Assembly: GCF_965638725.1 (NCBI RefSeq)
Contig: NC_134982.1
Coordinates: 82,660,155-82,724,154 of the forward strand
DNA: 64,000 bases
Direction: 5' to 3'
DNA from: Aptenodytes patagonicus
Lineage: Eukaryota > Chordata > Aves > Sphenisciformes > Spheniscidae
Part shown: in pieces, positions 14,101 to 27,400 of the stretch
Position numbering within the stretch: the stretch's first letter is position 1
Layout of the letters: each line of letters opens with the position of its first letter
Made by a program: the position numbers and the translations under genes
The notes under the pieces: generated by a model
What the model was told of the DNA's origin: nothing
The model's database searches: none
Seen by the model: only the letters and a program-made list of their open reading frames with translations

Positions 14101-15225
14101 ATGCCAGTTTCCCCATCAACAGAATGGTATGCTATAAACAGGAGTATTTTTAGATTGAATTATTCTATCTTCAAAATGCTTGAGATTGCATGTCAAAAAA
14201 AAAAAATCCAGAATCTGTTTAAATATCATATTAGGAGGAATGGCAATAGAAATTGTTCAGTCACTTCCAAGGATCAAATGCTGTAATGCAGCTTCTAGAA
14301 CTGGATTTAGAGGGATAAAAGGAAAGTCCAAACATGACTGCTGCTAAGCTTTGGAGCTTGCTATTGTATATCTTTGCCAGTTTAATACTGTCTAAGCAGA
14401 TTCCACTTAACCTTGTCCGATTCCTGGGCCTCAGGCGGCCTCACCAGTACTGGCAGACCAAACGTGCTGCTACCTGGCTCAGGCACGCAGTGTTGACACA
14501 GGAATTTTCTCAGAGGTCCTGCGCCTCTTTCAGTGTTAGGGGTGAAACTGTTCCAGGAGTGAATTTGGGTTAAATAGGCATGGGACCTTGCTGCTTTCAC
14601 TGAGGAGGTTGGAAGATGTATAATGAATATGTTATGGGCTAAGAGAAGATAGATAGCTTGATGCTCACTGCAGCTATGGAATTGAATTTTCTCTTTCTGT
14701 GCTGGTGGTGGTTTCCTAATCTCATTTTTCATCATGTGTTCACTAATGTTGCTTTCCAACATTTTTTCAAAAGTGTTGGTTGACTTCAGGTATAGGTATA
14801 AACAATGGGAGTTGTGCTTTAGACATATGAAATGTTACACAGTGCTGAAAGTATTCTGAAATACTGTCTCCCAGGTCACACAACCTGGGTATTCAAAACG
14901 AGCGCATGCTACTGATGTAAAATCTTTCTGTGAGTAATCCAGAGTTTACTGTCCTGGCTACGGCAGGACTTAGGTGAAAGGCATATGTCTAAATATAAGA
15001 AAGCAATCGGGAAGGCTTGGGACCTGGGGTTTGGGGCATAACATCCCCTGAGTGCTGAGGTCAGCCCAATGTGGCTCTTCTGTGGTTTGGAGAACAAGGT
15101 AGTGAGCTCTGGTTGGAGAAGTCTATCTGTGCTGACCGCTTTTACTCAGAAATGCTGTTGCCATGCTAACCGACTGCTTTGAGCGTTTACCCAGAAAGGA
15201 GACATGGGTTCTTCATTTTCCTCAG

Positions 15226-15320
15226 CCTTGGGTGCTCACCTCCTCTCTGGGGACTGCTCCCACCCTTTGGCCATGCACAGCCTGTGGGGAGGCACCTTGC
15301 AGCGCTTACCCTGAAGCCAG
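15226..15320 (+). other. Exon-like segment of unknown status
   Basis: A pyrimidine-rich acceptor (TTCTTCATTTTCCTCAG) ends at 15225 and a strong donor (CCAG|GTAAGT) begins at 15321, enclosing 95 nt that are more GC-rich than the flanks. One frame is open through the segment, but the product is unfamiliar and no partner exon was found. It may be a non-coding RNA exon or a chance pairing. Confidence 0.25.
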
Positions 15321-16536
15321 GTAAGTCCAAGGTAAATGATGAAATGCTTCAGGTGACTGAAGCAGCGCAAAAGGGTGATCTAGTCCACGCCACTTGTTTT
15401 TTTCCTGCTTGCTCTCACGTTTTCTCCTCATATTGATTTTCACTGGGTGTTTTGTTTTTCTCTATCCCTGCCCCTTCTCTCTGCTCCATGAATGCTACGC
15501 GTGTTTTGCACTGTTCAGCTTGAATTGATTGGGTACTTTTGAAATGAGTTTGTCAGTTCCTAATCGAGCACAGACTTTCTGCTTGGGGAAGAGTTGCAGG
15601 GGAAAATGCTAAAGTTAGGGAGGTCTGGAGCCTAACCAAATAGCTAGGTCAACGTTCGCAAGGCATGGACCGCAGTAGACATACGCACTGTATGGTCACA
15701 TATTGCTCATGATGGTGCTAAAATGGGTCTTAAAAGGCTCTTTGTTTTCCTACTTCTCCATCTGGAGTCTGAACCCTGAGACTGATAAAGGGCAGGTGGT
15801 GGTTTTGGGCTTGTTAGGACACAATCTGCTGGCTCAGCAAGGAGTTGATAAATGACTCCCCAAGAATAGTGAATTATTTGGTGATGGAAGTGAAGAGGAT
15901 CAAGCTTCCATTCCTGCACTCAGGTCATGGCACTGGAGCACTTGTCTGTGTATTATATTGTACTTTATTATGACAAGGAGCGATGAGGTCTGTTTGTGTA
16001 TGCACAATTCAGAGCCCCTCACCAAGGCATACTAAATAAATATAATAAACTTGTCATAGGGAGCACTTTTGTGGTTTGTGACCTGTTTTTCCTTTAAAAC
16101 ATATTTTCCAAATGTGAGATGAGTGGTCTGAATGAGTTTAGAGAACAGCCTATACTGTTACGATTCTTGTGAGCACATACTGAATCATTCCATCAAGTTT
16201 GCAAGCCAGTAAGATCATCACCTCAAACATACAAAAGGGAAAAACAGGGAAAAACATGAAGTGCCTTGCTTTCCATGGTTGCAGTGTGTTGTACTAGGAA
16301 GAGGCTGCACTAGTGTGGCAGTCTTAAAATCTAACAGATAAAAACAGGAGTGGAAAATAATGATAAATGGGAAGAAACAATGATGGGAGCTTAACCAGTT
16401 GGCTCTTCCTTCCTTTCAGATTCTGTGTTTCTGCTCTCAGAGAGGGGGCACTCTTCCTTGGCAGAGCTGGACTGAGCAGCTCAGGTGTGGCTGGGTAAAC
16501 ATCCCCAAGGTTTTGGGGGTTACCAGCTGAGGTTGG

Positions 16537-16567
16537 TTTTTTTTTTTTTTGGGGGGGGGGGGGGGGG
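16537..16567. repeat. Compound homopolymer T14 then G17
   Basis: Fourteen T are followed directly by seventeen G. The minus-strand complement is C17A14, which produces artificial poly-Pro/Lys open frames at 16324-16762. It is mutation-prone and probably imprecise in length. Confidence 0.85.
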
Positions 16568-19500
16568 AGGGAGAAATTTAGACACATGACTGGAGTTTCC
16601 AGCACCAAAGGACACAGAAGACGACCTCAGCATGTGCCTGAAGTTTTGTAGAGAGATTCTTGCACCATAATCAACCCCAGGCAGCATACCCTGGTTAACA
16701 AAGCCTTTGTGGCTTATGAATGCATAATTTGGCACAGCTACATAGTACCTGATATCAACCAAATGTGAAGTGTTGTGGTCTCATGGCCATTTTCTCTGGC
16801 TTCTGTAAACAAACTGTGACCAGGTGCTGTCAAGTCCTGACGAGTTGGTTAACTGGCTTTCTATAAGTGCAATTTCAAAAGTAGTTATTCATCTATGGAT
16901 TTGAAATGAAGACTAGGATGCTGTCTTATAGACCAAAGTTATCCACTTTACATGCATGAAGAGCTGCGCACAAGGGAGGAGAGTTGTTTAGGGGAAGTTT
17001 GCTCTCAAACCCAGTGTCACTGGGTTTGTTACTGGACAAAGTAAGGAGGAAGAGGCTTCTATGTGTCAGTGGGGAAGGAAAGAGTTTAAGTGGCTGTAAA
17101 AGCAAAAGCGAAAATCTGGGCAAGAGGGATATGAAGATGGTGGCGCGGTCAAACCAACAGATCAGGAAATGACCTGAAGCAGCTGGATTTCAAAGGATTT
17201 GTTCTTCCTTGTGAGGAGGAGGAGACAATTCTTATTACTTCCAGAATTCACCAAGAATTCAGAGAGGAAATCTTTTCCATGCCTCCGGTCTCTTAAGGAG
17301 GGGTATCATTAAACTATCAGATCGATGTCAAAACTTGTTCCTTGGCAGGCAGATGCACGTTCTGTGCAGGGAAGCGGTGTGGGGAAGAATATGCTGACTA
17401 CTGCATGCTCATAAACTCCTCTTGAATGAGGAACCCAGTTCAAGCCCTCTAGCCCCAGGCACATCGCTAGTGATGATGATAATTTTAAGTGCCATCTTTG
17501 GTATCAGGATTTTATGTCCGTAATAAATAACAAACAATTCAAATGTCAAGAATGGTTTATCATTAGGAAGGGATTTTTTTTCTCTCTCCTGAAGTTTTAC
17601 CAGTCTGTGAGAATCAATCATGAGAATTTGGAGTTAACATTTGTTCCAAAGAGATGAAGATCAGTGTGTTCCCTTGGCTTCCTTTATTAACTGAAAAGGG
17701 TGGGGGAAGGAAAATAAGCATGTAGCTTAATAGGAAATCAAAACTGGTTTGTGAATGTGTGCCTGGCTTATTCATGACTGTGATACACATGTAAAATATG
17801 CTGGTGGTGCTACATAGTCAAAAAAGCAGCTTGCCAACACTGTTAAATTACTATTTATTTCCTTTTAATTCCACTGGGTGTGACATTTATGTCCAAATAC
17901 ATCTATCATTTTGTTGGACTTTTCGTTAGCCCTACTACAGCCCTGAAAGGTTATTTAAGTTTTTGCATGTGGGAATGACCAGCTGTGAAGACTTTAGAAT
18001 TGAAAAGGGTACTTTTATATTTTGACCTGACTTGACTTTGCTTTAAAACAACAAGTCTTTTGTGTTTTAAAACAAGTCTTTTTTTCAGAATAAATGAAAC
18101 CATATATAATTTTACCCTTTTAAAACCTCTTTGTCTTCCTTTAGGGGAAAATAACAGTATTTTAATCACTGAGTTTGCCAAAAGTAAATGCTGTCATGTG
18201 GTATGAGTGATGTGATAGGCTCCTCTGACTAGTTTTTGTATGATGTAAATAGATGATGCAGAGGACGTAAAGGAGATTGGTGCAGTGTGTTTGGATTATA
18301 TGTGCTTATGTTGAAACAGAGATCAGTGGCATGCCATAGAGTTTAATTAGGCCTACACAAATTGGTGAATTGGTCTACAACTGGACTGGTCTACACAAAT
18401 ACGGCAATTTACTTAAATGACGTCGCAGCTGGATACACTTACGGTTGTGCTGGAGATAACACGCTGACTGCTTCCCACTCACTTAGCTGAGCTGGAGGGA
18501 AAACCTCTTTTCTCGCGGTACAGCTTCCAAAGAGCCTTTCAAGTAACGGAAATGATGTGATGCGATGGGATGCTCTTGTAGAAAGTTTTGCATTCGTCAG
18601 AGGAGCCCATTAAGTAATTATCTTCTCTCTTGACATAGCAGGAGCTGGCAGGAGTAGTTCCGTCACTGGAAATGTTTTATACCCTGATCTTTGAGAAAAT
18701 GTTGGTGTTTCACTCCCACGCCAGTGGGAATTATGTGAGTTAGTAACACAGTCCTTTCGGAAGGTCTTTCTGATTTAGATTAACAAAGCGTTTGACAATT
18801 TTCCTACAGCTACTGGTTCTTGTGCAGTGGGAAGCAATGGGTGAGCTGCAGTGCCAAAAGCTGTTTTATTTCTGAAGCCTCTGAAGCTTGAGCGAAGACT
18901 CAGCCTGACTGATGTTTCATCAGAGAAGCTTGAGCTCCAATTGTCAAATAGCCAAACGGAAGGGTGCACCGTGAAGTGAGAGGTTATTTACTGAGGACTA
19001 CCTGTGGTCTATTAGCCAAAGAACATGTTATGAAATTTAGGCCAAATTTGTCTGGAGATACGTTATATCTTGTCAGATACTGATTGACTGAAAAACACAG
19101 ATGGGCACACAAGCCCTTCAGGTTTGAAAGAGAGTCAACAAACTGAAAGCTGAGTATAGGTTAGTTCTTTGTGTGAGATTTGTCATTTTGGACATGAAGA
19201 AGACCCTCCCTGCCCAAAAGCACGTGTTTTTTTCCAACTGTTAGCAGGTCTTGCAGAACGACTGTGTTTCTCCATGCATTTTGCCTTGCTTATGATCTCA
19301 GGGCATCATGAAAAAAGGTATTATTTATAAAGTATAAGAACTGTAGTCAAGCAAACAACAATTTAGGCCACATGTTCGAAATCTTTTTTTCAATGTGTAG
19401 ATGTATCTTCCATACCCATCGTGCTGATTACATTGCATCACATGAGCCAAACGAAAACTACTTTCCCAGCTAGCCAAGTGCCATCAAACCCATGTGGAAC

Positions 19501-22500
19501 CTATATGGCCCTCATAATGTATGTTGAAAGCAGTCGACAACTGTGCCTGGAATGCCTAACAATGTTCAAGTAAAACAAGAGAAAAAGCAGGATGGAAAAC
19601 CTTCCTTAACTGGGAATGTTTTGGCTAGATAATGTAAAGTCGCTGCATGAGTATGAGAAGCAGGTTTAGATCACACTTTCCTGGCTTCTGGTGGTTTTTA
19701 CCAAGGTTAGCATTTTAATCTATTAGGAAGATGTTGGTTTTCTTTTCTTTTTGTTTTCTTTTCTCCAGAGAGTAGTTATTGCATGAAAGGGAGAAGGGGG
19801 GGAAGGAATGACTAGATCACGGTAAGCCTTTCTAAGCATTAGATGGTAGGCTCTCCCATTGATGTCAATGGGATAGAACTGGAGATGTCGTGCCTCTGTC
19901 ATCCTTATTGATCTATTGGGGAGATGCTGGGAAGGATGAAAAGGGTGGCTTTAACGGCAAGCAGTAATCAGAGATCCAGGCATTTTTTGGGGGCATTCAG
20001 CAGTGGGAAAACACCAGCCATAATACTGAAAGTGACAGTAATCCTCACTGTATTTCCAACTGTCCATTGCAAAATGGTATGTTTAATGCTTTGCTTTACT
20101 TCTAGGGACTGTAGAGAATGACTGCAGGTTGCTTTACCTGTGAATGATGTGTTGTCTTCACAAGCAACATGAATTGTTTCAGCTGGTGAATGAACTGAAA
20201 GAATAAAAGCCTCAGAGCACCAAGAGAATAATTGTTTCCTCTACCACGTTGCAACTTCAACTCTTGGTGACAGTGTATTTCCACTGCTCACTGGCTGCGG
20301 TTAACGAGGTAGAAAGGGCATTCATAGAACAGTAACGTTGTTCCAAGAACATGAAATCTTCGAGTCATCCTTGGACTCCACTTTTTGTTTCCTCCTTCAC
20401 TAGCTATGTCTGCCCATTTGCCTATCAGTCTCTCCAGAACATCAGACCTTTAGGGTGATCCCATCTCTTACTCATGCTTTACTCATTTCCTAACATGGCT
20501 ATTACTGCTTTTCAATTCAGTCTTCCTAAATCCCTGCTTTGAATTTGAGGTCATTTAGAGTGCAGAAGTGGATGAAAGTTAATATACCATTAATCCATAG
20601 CAAGTACATGCAAGGGTATAAAATATTCTGTGTATTCAAAGAACGCCACATCATTTCAGGTTTTATTGCATTAATTTATTATTAATAGCATCGTTAAGCA
20701 GTAAATTCGGATTTGCATACAGCAAATAGATTGCCACATTTTGTTCCAAGATTGCAAATTTGTGCCATTTTAGCAAATTTTACCTTGGTATTCCTTTAGT
20801 GAAGCAATAGCAACACAGCTGTGGCAACACACAGCTCAGTTGAGTCGGTGCCTGAGAAGGGAAGGGCTTGCAGTCGGACTCCTACTCTTGCCTGTAATTC
20901 TGTCAATCCCCAGGACGGCTCAGGTGTGTCTATATGAGTTGCAATCACAAACATAAAATGCTGCAGAGTGCCTTCATTGTGTGCCAAACACAAGATGCAG
21001 GGTCCGCACCTGTCCCTTCTGCTCGTGCAACTCTTAGAAGGGAGAACACTTCATATTTTTCAAGTTGCATAATCTTGATCCAAGGTACGCTATCTTACTG
21101 GAAAATGCTCTTCTATAATCCTGCATTCTCGTCATTCTCTCATTAGTAGAGAAAAACAGATGGGACCCCTCCTCCGAGCTGCACATAAAACCACAGCCTA
21201 CACCACTCTCACCTTTCATGCAATGTGTGCAACAAGTATAGATGGGGAAGCTTGCCAGATGTTAGAGCCACCATCCATGATGTTGTTTAGATAAAAGGAT
21301 GAAGTCCCAACACGGAAGTACTTTTCTATAGTAGCAGGCACAGCTACAGCATAAGTCATATTTAATCACTAGTCCATTCACTCCCTGCGTACCTTCCAGC
21401 ACCTCTACAGAGGATAAGGCGTACAGACTTGCTGTGGTCGTAAGCTCCTGTATTTCAGCCAGAAATTCCTGCTGCTGTCTTGTCAGCCACCTGTGATAGC
21501 CGTTATCTACTGTGTCAACTTATGTCAAATCCTACAATTGTGCATCTGCCATTTTAGGCTACTTTAGCACCTGAATCATTTGGTAGTAAGCATTTCTCTT
21601 CTCTACTCCATCTAGGACTCAGAGCAAAGACTAAGTGCAAGAAAAGACTATTTTCCCTGACACCTCTTCTGACAGAGCTCTATTGGAACCTATTTATTGC
21701 TCTTTGAAAATGACACAGTTCAGGCTGAGAGTTTAAGGACGACTTGAGGTAAAGCTTTACCAAGTTTGTGTGCCCAAAGCTATACCCTCCCCTGCCTTCT
21801 CATAGCATTTATACCTTGGTCAAATGTCAAGGTATTCTTGGTTTCTCATGTCTCTTTTGCCTGAGAAAAAGAAAGCAAAGAAAGCAAAATGGCTTTAAGA
21901 TTCTAACATGGGAAAACAGTATTTTCTTCATATCTTAGCAAAAGAGATGAGGTGTCAATCTCTTCACAGCCAAAATTTTGAAAAACAAAGAACTCATCCT
22001 GAGGCAAACACCTGCCTAAAGCAGTCGTTTCAAAACAACTGAAGTTTGTCACAGTTTAAAGATCCCGTTTTCAGATACTTTTACTAGAGGCAAGTGTCAC
22101 CATAGATGACACTTATCTCTGCCTACAATCATTTCTAGGGCTTGCATACAATCTAGTGCTGTTGAACTTATGTATTGCCAGCAGCTGCTGAGAAACGTGC
22201 TGTTTACTTTGCAGCTAAAGTAACACTGTTGAGCAACCATGCAGCTAGCAAGCCATGAACATCCTGTAAATGTAATATAAAGTGGAAAATAAAAAAAATC
22301 CCAAACTAGGATGTATCCATCAACAACCTGCATTTAGGACAAAATGAAGAACTGCTGTATAAGAAATAATTTTAAAGTTTGAACAACAAATGACAAACAG
22401 GAGGAGGACTGTTTGAATGTCTTCAATGATAAAATGCTGTGAACAGGAAAGGCTTTTGCAATACAATGCCTTCAAGTCAATAGTTTTCAGATTCTCAGAA

Positions 22501-23201
22501 GTAAAAAATTCCTTGGGTTGTTTCACTGGTATTCCTAGTCACAGCTAAACGTAAGAGATTAATTAAGAATTAATCTGATAACTAGAACAGCTTCGGATGA
22601 ATTGGAAATGTGTGAATATCATACAAACACCATCATTTATAATAAAGTCCTATACATATTAAAAACTAGAATATAATTGCTTAATATAAAAAGTTATCAG
22701 ATGATTCTTTGCATATTTTGAACATGTATACACCCGACAGTCAAAAACCAAGACTCCTTAGGAATTTCCCTCCCCCCAGCCTAGGAATGGCACCTTTGAA
22801 ATCCAGAAATGAGTTGCTTTGATGCTATGTTTGGAGCAGGATCCACATTTAAAGTTACAGAAATAGATTTTGCCTCTCCCCAGATCTCCTGCACAATTTA
22901 AGGCTTGTATGTGTGCACAGAAGGGTCATCATCATACAGCTCTGTACTCCTCTGAACCTGCCTGGTTTACAGCCAGGAATGTTTATTTGGCCTAAATTGG
23001 AGAAATCTGTTTTTCCTGGCTCCAGATTAGAAAAGAGTTTTGGACGAATACTTCTGATGGTGATTTAGATATGCAGGTGTATGTGAGATAATACAAAGGT
23101 AATAACTAATAATCACTTTCTTTGTAAATGCAGGGTAATTTGGATCTATGAAACAAGTTTTTCAAACAAGAATGACAAGAGTTACATACCTTTCAGTGTG
23201 T

Positions 23202-23207
23202 TTTATT
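23202..23207 (-). terminator. Candidate distal poly(A) signal of TMEM167A
   Basis: The minus strand reads GGCAATAAAACACAC, a canonical AATAAA hexamer about 1.1 kb after the stop codon. It is one of four possible signals. Confidence 0.3.
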
Positions 23208-23940
23208 GCCAGCTTAGCTCATTCTGATCACACACCTTTTCAGAACAACAAAAAATACTGCTGACAGACAACTCTCACAAATGCAGTCAATATGAAGTCA
23301 TATTGATGTAAACACACCTGTCAGACACTATTAAAATAAGTTACTAGATTATTTAAAGTTTGCAAAATTATAGAATAAATGCTAGTGGCAAGTATTAATA
23401 AAGGTAATCTAATCTTTATTAAGAGTGAGGGTAATCTAATTTAGTTGTTTTCCTTAACCTTTAGAATATTGGGACATGCAACTTCCTTATCTGCAGACTC
23501 CTAAGAAGCTAACTGTTCACTTAGCTGATTTAGCAACCATGTTGTATTACATGCAACAACAGCAGCAGAGCCTTTAGAATCTTTTTTCACAATATTGAAA
23601 AAAGTTCGGGAATGATTTACCCGAGACCAACATCTCTAAAAATGAATACCTATGATCTTTTACTCAGAGTAGTCCAGGTTCTCAAATCCCACATCTGTGC
23701 CTTCTCAGCAGCTAGCCAGACATCACTACAATTATGGTCCCTGCCTTTATTCGTATCTTAACAATAAAAATATTGATAGAATTTGAGGAATTACAAGTTT
23801 AGAAAACAAAAGCTGAATGTAACTTAGGCCAGAGGTCATGTTTTTAGCATGCGAGTATAGCTACCACAAAATTACAGGAATTGTTCAGACAGTAAGAACT
23901 GAAAATACTTTCGTAAACATATCCTAGAGTCACAATGTTC

Positions 23941-23946
23941 TTTATT
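23941..23946 (-). terminator. Candidate proximal poly(A) signal of TMEM167A
   Basis: TTTATT on the plus strand reads AATAAA on the minus strand. It is the first such hexamer after the stop codon, about 400 nt into the putative UTR, and is followed by moderately T/G-rich sequence. Whether it is used is unknown. Confidence 0.35.
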
Positions 23947-24340
23947 CTTGTAAGAGAGGTCTTATTGCTATTGCTAGATTTATCATTTTTAAGCTTTATC
24001 AAATAGGTCTATCAAACAAAAATTTAAAAGCCTTTTCAACTGCATGGTGTAAAAAAAACTCCCCTGAAACTCAGATATACAACAGACACCCTTTCAAGAG
24101 TTACATCAGAAGTGTCAGTACTGACTTGACATTAGCAAGTATATGTCATCTGGAGTTAGTTACATTATGATCACTAATACTGTACATGATGGTCTGTTTG
24201 CAGGAGGGGGGGTGTCCACTAAGAGACAGGCTATCCAACATGCGAGAGGAGACTTGATGACACTTTCCCATCTTTTCCTGCCAGAAGTTCTTCCATGCTT
24301 TGCTGTTTGGTAGCAGGGTGTAGGGGACACTCTCCAGTTG

Positions 24341-24411
24341 CTACTGTACAAACAGAATGCTGAAGGCCATCACAACACAGCACACAGCCACGTAGGGGCT
24401 CTTCCGTTCAC
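24341..24411 (-). CDS. TMEM167A: TMEM167A coding exon 4 (last) with stop codon
   Basis: On the minus strand the exon follows a pyrimidine-rich acceptor (CCCCTCCCCTCAG|GTGAAC). Its 71 nt complete the Gly50 codon and encode residues 51-72, [20 protein letters not shown] then VQ, with TAG at 24341-24343. This is the second membrane segment and the C-terminus. Confidence 0.96.
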
Positions 24412-27400
24412 CTGAGGGGAGGGGAAAAAACCCAAAACAAACAAAAATTCAGGCATGACTAAACAGATCTAGGCTGCTCCTAGCCTAACATGGTAATTAT
24501 GCCATTGCACATGCAAATTAATATTCAACATTTCTAGCCAGAGAAATGCTATTACAACTACAGTTGTGTATTGAAGAAGAACATGCATGGGAGCGGGACA
24601 ACTAAGATGTAGGGTAGGCTATATTGATACATAAAGGCACAGTTGGAGCCGTTCGCTTTAAGCAAAGGTCAGTGCAAGGACTTCTTTCTTTCTATAAACC
24701 ATCTTTTCTGAGATGCAGTTTCCAGGAAAACATTAGGGGGGGGGAGAATATATTGCTGCTATCTCTTAGTGCCAAAGAGAGTCAGGAGGCAGGCATCGGA
24801 AAGCTGATCAAGACACCAAATCTTTTACTGGCTCTGTTCCCAGTTCTGCCTAAGGGCTATCGCTGCTCAAAAGCTGTTCCGTGTCAGCTGAGAAGAGGTG
24901 TACCTCGATGCTGTCTGGCCATGACAGCTGCTATATGAAGCATGCATCTTCTATGCATGGTATTACATAGGACCCAGCTAACTGGCTGGGGAGTTCACAG
25001 CGGCCCAGACATGGCCAGATGCCTGTCTTTTTTCTTTGCTAGAGAGACATAATATTGTTAGCATGTGGAGAGGGTCTGGTTCACAGATTTTTCAGGTTAG
25101 TGATAAAAATGGTCAACAGATTACAGATTGCACAGACACCTCTATTTCTGACCCTTTCAAATTAGTGTTACAGTTTTCCAGGGCAGACCATGGACGAAAG
25201 TTAAGTTTACTCCGTTAGCAGACTTATATTTGGTGGCAAAGGCAATTGAGAAAGATCTATTCCCACCCATTTGGTCCAGAACAAAATGTTACAGAGGTCT
25301 CTTGTTCACCAAATAAACTATGGAAAAAAAAAGAATCTTAGGTAGGGAACTGTAACACAATCAGGGGAATATTAGTAATGTTAATCAGACTACTACCTAT
25401 TTACATGGACACTTCCTCCATTTAATTAGCCAGGCATTTTTACTCCTCTATTTAAGCATTACTCTTCATGAATCCACTGACTTCTCTCTGGAGAGCAGAG
25501 TCTCCCCTACACTGGATGGTACTTCCAGCCTACAAAACTGTCAGGAAGCGTTAACACAGCAATGACTCCTTAAAGTGAGAAGATTCCTGTTTTTATGCAT
25601 TCAGAAGCATAAAAACAGAGCAGGAGCTGTTTGCTCTAAACAAAAAAAGTTCAATTTCCTTTTGCTGTGCGAGCTCTTTTGTCTTACTATAAACCATCTT
25701 CTCTGAGACACAGTTTTCAGAGAAACATTAAAGAAAAAAAAATGCCAAGTCTCCCAAGTCTAGCATTAAGGTGTAATCCTCAGGAAAAAAAGTATCTTTT
25801 ACCAGCAGGACCTTCAAATACAGGAGGAACAAACTTTCCACAGCAAAAGAAAAATAAAATACTTGTAGGACACCTCCCATAAGCAGGAGTGCCTGCCACA
25901 GTGACATTACAAGATGTTGTCATCATCTGGCATATATTTAATTAAACTTCAAATAACTGAATGAATTAATGTCTGCAGTTTCACATCTGTTTAAAATAAA
26001 TTTTTGAGGAAGTCCACCTCCTACAGTTTAGAGTATTACAATTTTCATATGGGTTATACTTTCCTGCTCTTAATTTTCTTAAAAGAGAAATCACCATGTG
26101 GCAGGATTAAACATCATTTTGCACAACTTTGTCAGTATGTAACTACTTGCTGGTTATTAAAATCTTATGCACATGTGAAAAGGTTGTTTAAACATACTGG
26201 GCAAGTTAAATGTAAAGGAAGCCAGCAGGCATTTTCATTTTTAAAAGCCTACACTTTCTACATGCCTTTGGACCAACACAAATAAAATGACAGGAATCAT
26301 CTTCAAAGCCCATTTCCCATACTGAGGATATGGTAATGTTACGTAAGGAAACCTATAGGAGGAATGTTAAGATGCTACCTCCTCATCTGTCAGTCTAGAA
26401 GAAAGTCAAATTGGACCACTCTAGATGTAAGCTGAAAAGAAATTAGTGTTTTACATGAAAAAGAGAAAAGGAAGCAGTTCAGTATGGGGTACAAGAGTGC
26501 ATGCATTACCTTGGATGCAGCAAATGCAAACGTGTTAATGTTAGTACATGATGGGAAAGCAAGACTATATTCCAGATGAACTGTAGTTCTTAACTTTATC
26601 AAGTTGATAGGGACCTCATAAAACCTCATGTACTCTACTGTTTGCTGCGCATAGCTAATAGAAAAATTATGCTTGCACTTAATGAACTAAAAAGAAGACG
26701 GTAAGGTAATGTAAGGTAACGTAAGGTAAGGTAAGGTGTTCTCTTCAACCTTGAAGAAACCTTAATGCAGCTGAATTTTTACATTTCTTTTTGCTGGTAT
26801 AGCTCAAAATTCATTTCTGACAGCTGCCACCTTGCCAGTATCTTTCAATTACAATACTAAAATTGGTGCTATGTCTATTATCTAAATAGGACAATATCTG
26901 CAATCATTTTAACAACAGGTCTTCACAAAAAACTGGTTTTTGCGTCAATGCTTTTTGACATACTGAAAAATGTATGTCACGTCCCTTTCAAAGCCTGAGA
27001 ATGCAGAAAAGGGAACCATACATTTTTCCTTTTGGTTCAATGACAAGTAGGAAGATCTAGAATTACAAGTTCAACGTTTCTGCTCTGCATTAACAATGCA
27101 ATTTGAAGAACACCGTTTTGATGATGGATTTGTAATTTTTTTAAAAATCCTGGATATGCCTTAATGCTAAGACTGAACTTCTGTTGTATATTCCCATTTC
27201 CTTCTCAAAATAAATTCAGAATAAGGATTAAAATAAATATAAATATCAATGTTATGGGAAAATGTCTAAAATTAGACAGAGCTGATCAGCCTCCATATAG
27301 ATGCCACTTGACACCAACAGCTTTGTGTAATTCAGAAGTGCACAGAAGCTAATTAAAGAAAGGAGAGAAAAAAGACATTTGTGATTAAGCAGAACCTTAC

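Larger units (their letters stand above)
1921..23190. other. Large non-coding interval downstream of TMEM167A
   Basis: I found no exon chain that makes a recognisable protein on either strand over this 21 kb. In human, TMEM167A also has a long gene-poor stretch beyond its 3' end, so an intergenic interval is expected. Isolated splice-like signals occur, such as an AG/GTAAGT pair enclosing 21 nt at 5534-5554 and a pair enclosing 95 nt at 15226-15320, but they do not assemble into a gene. Repeats found inside are listed separately. Confidence 0.5.
23190..24340 (-). other. TMEM167A: Probable 3' untranslated region of TMEM167A
   Basis: This is the minus-strand sequence directly after the TMEM167A stop codon. 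It is AT-rich, has no further coding similarity, and contains AATAAA signals on the minus strand at 23941-23946, 23746-23751, 23415-23420 and 23202-23207. The true end, or ends, cannot be fixed without transcript data; the left boundary given here simply includes the most distal signal. The 63-codon frame at 24160-24351 is a by-product of UTR sequence. Confidence 0.5.
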
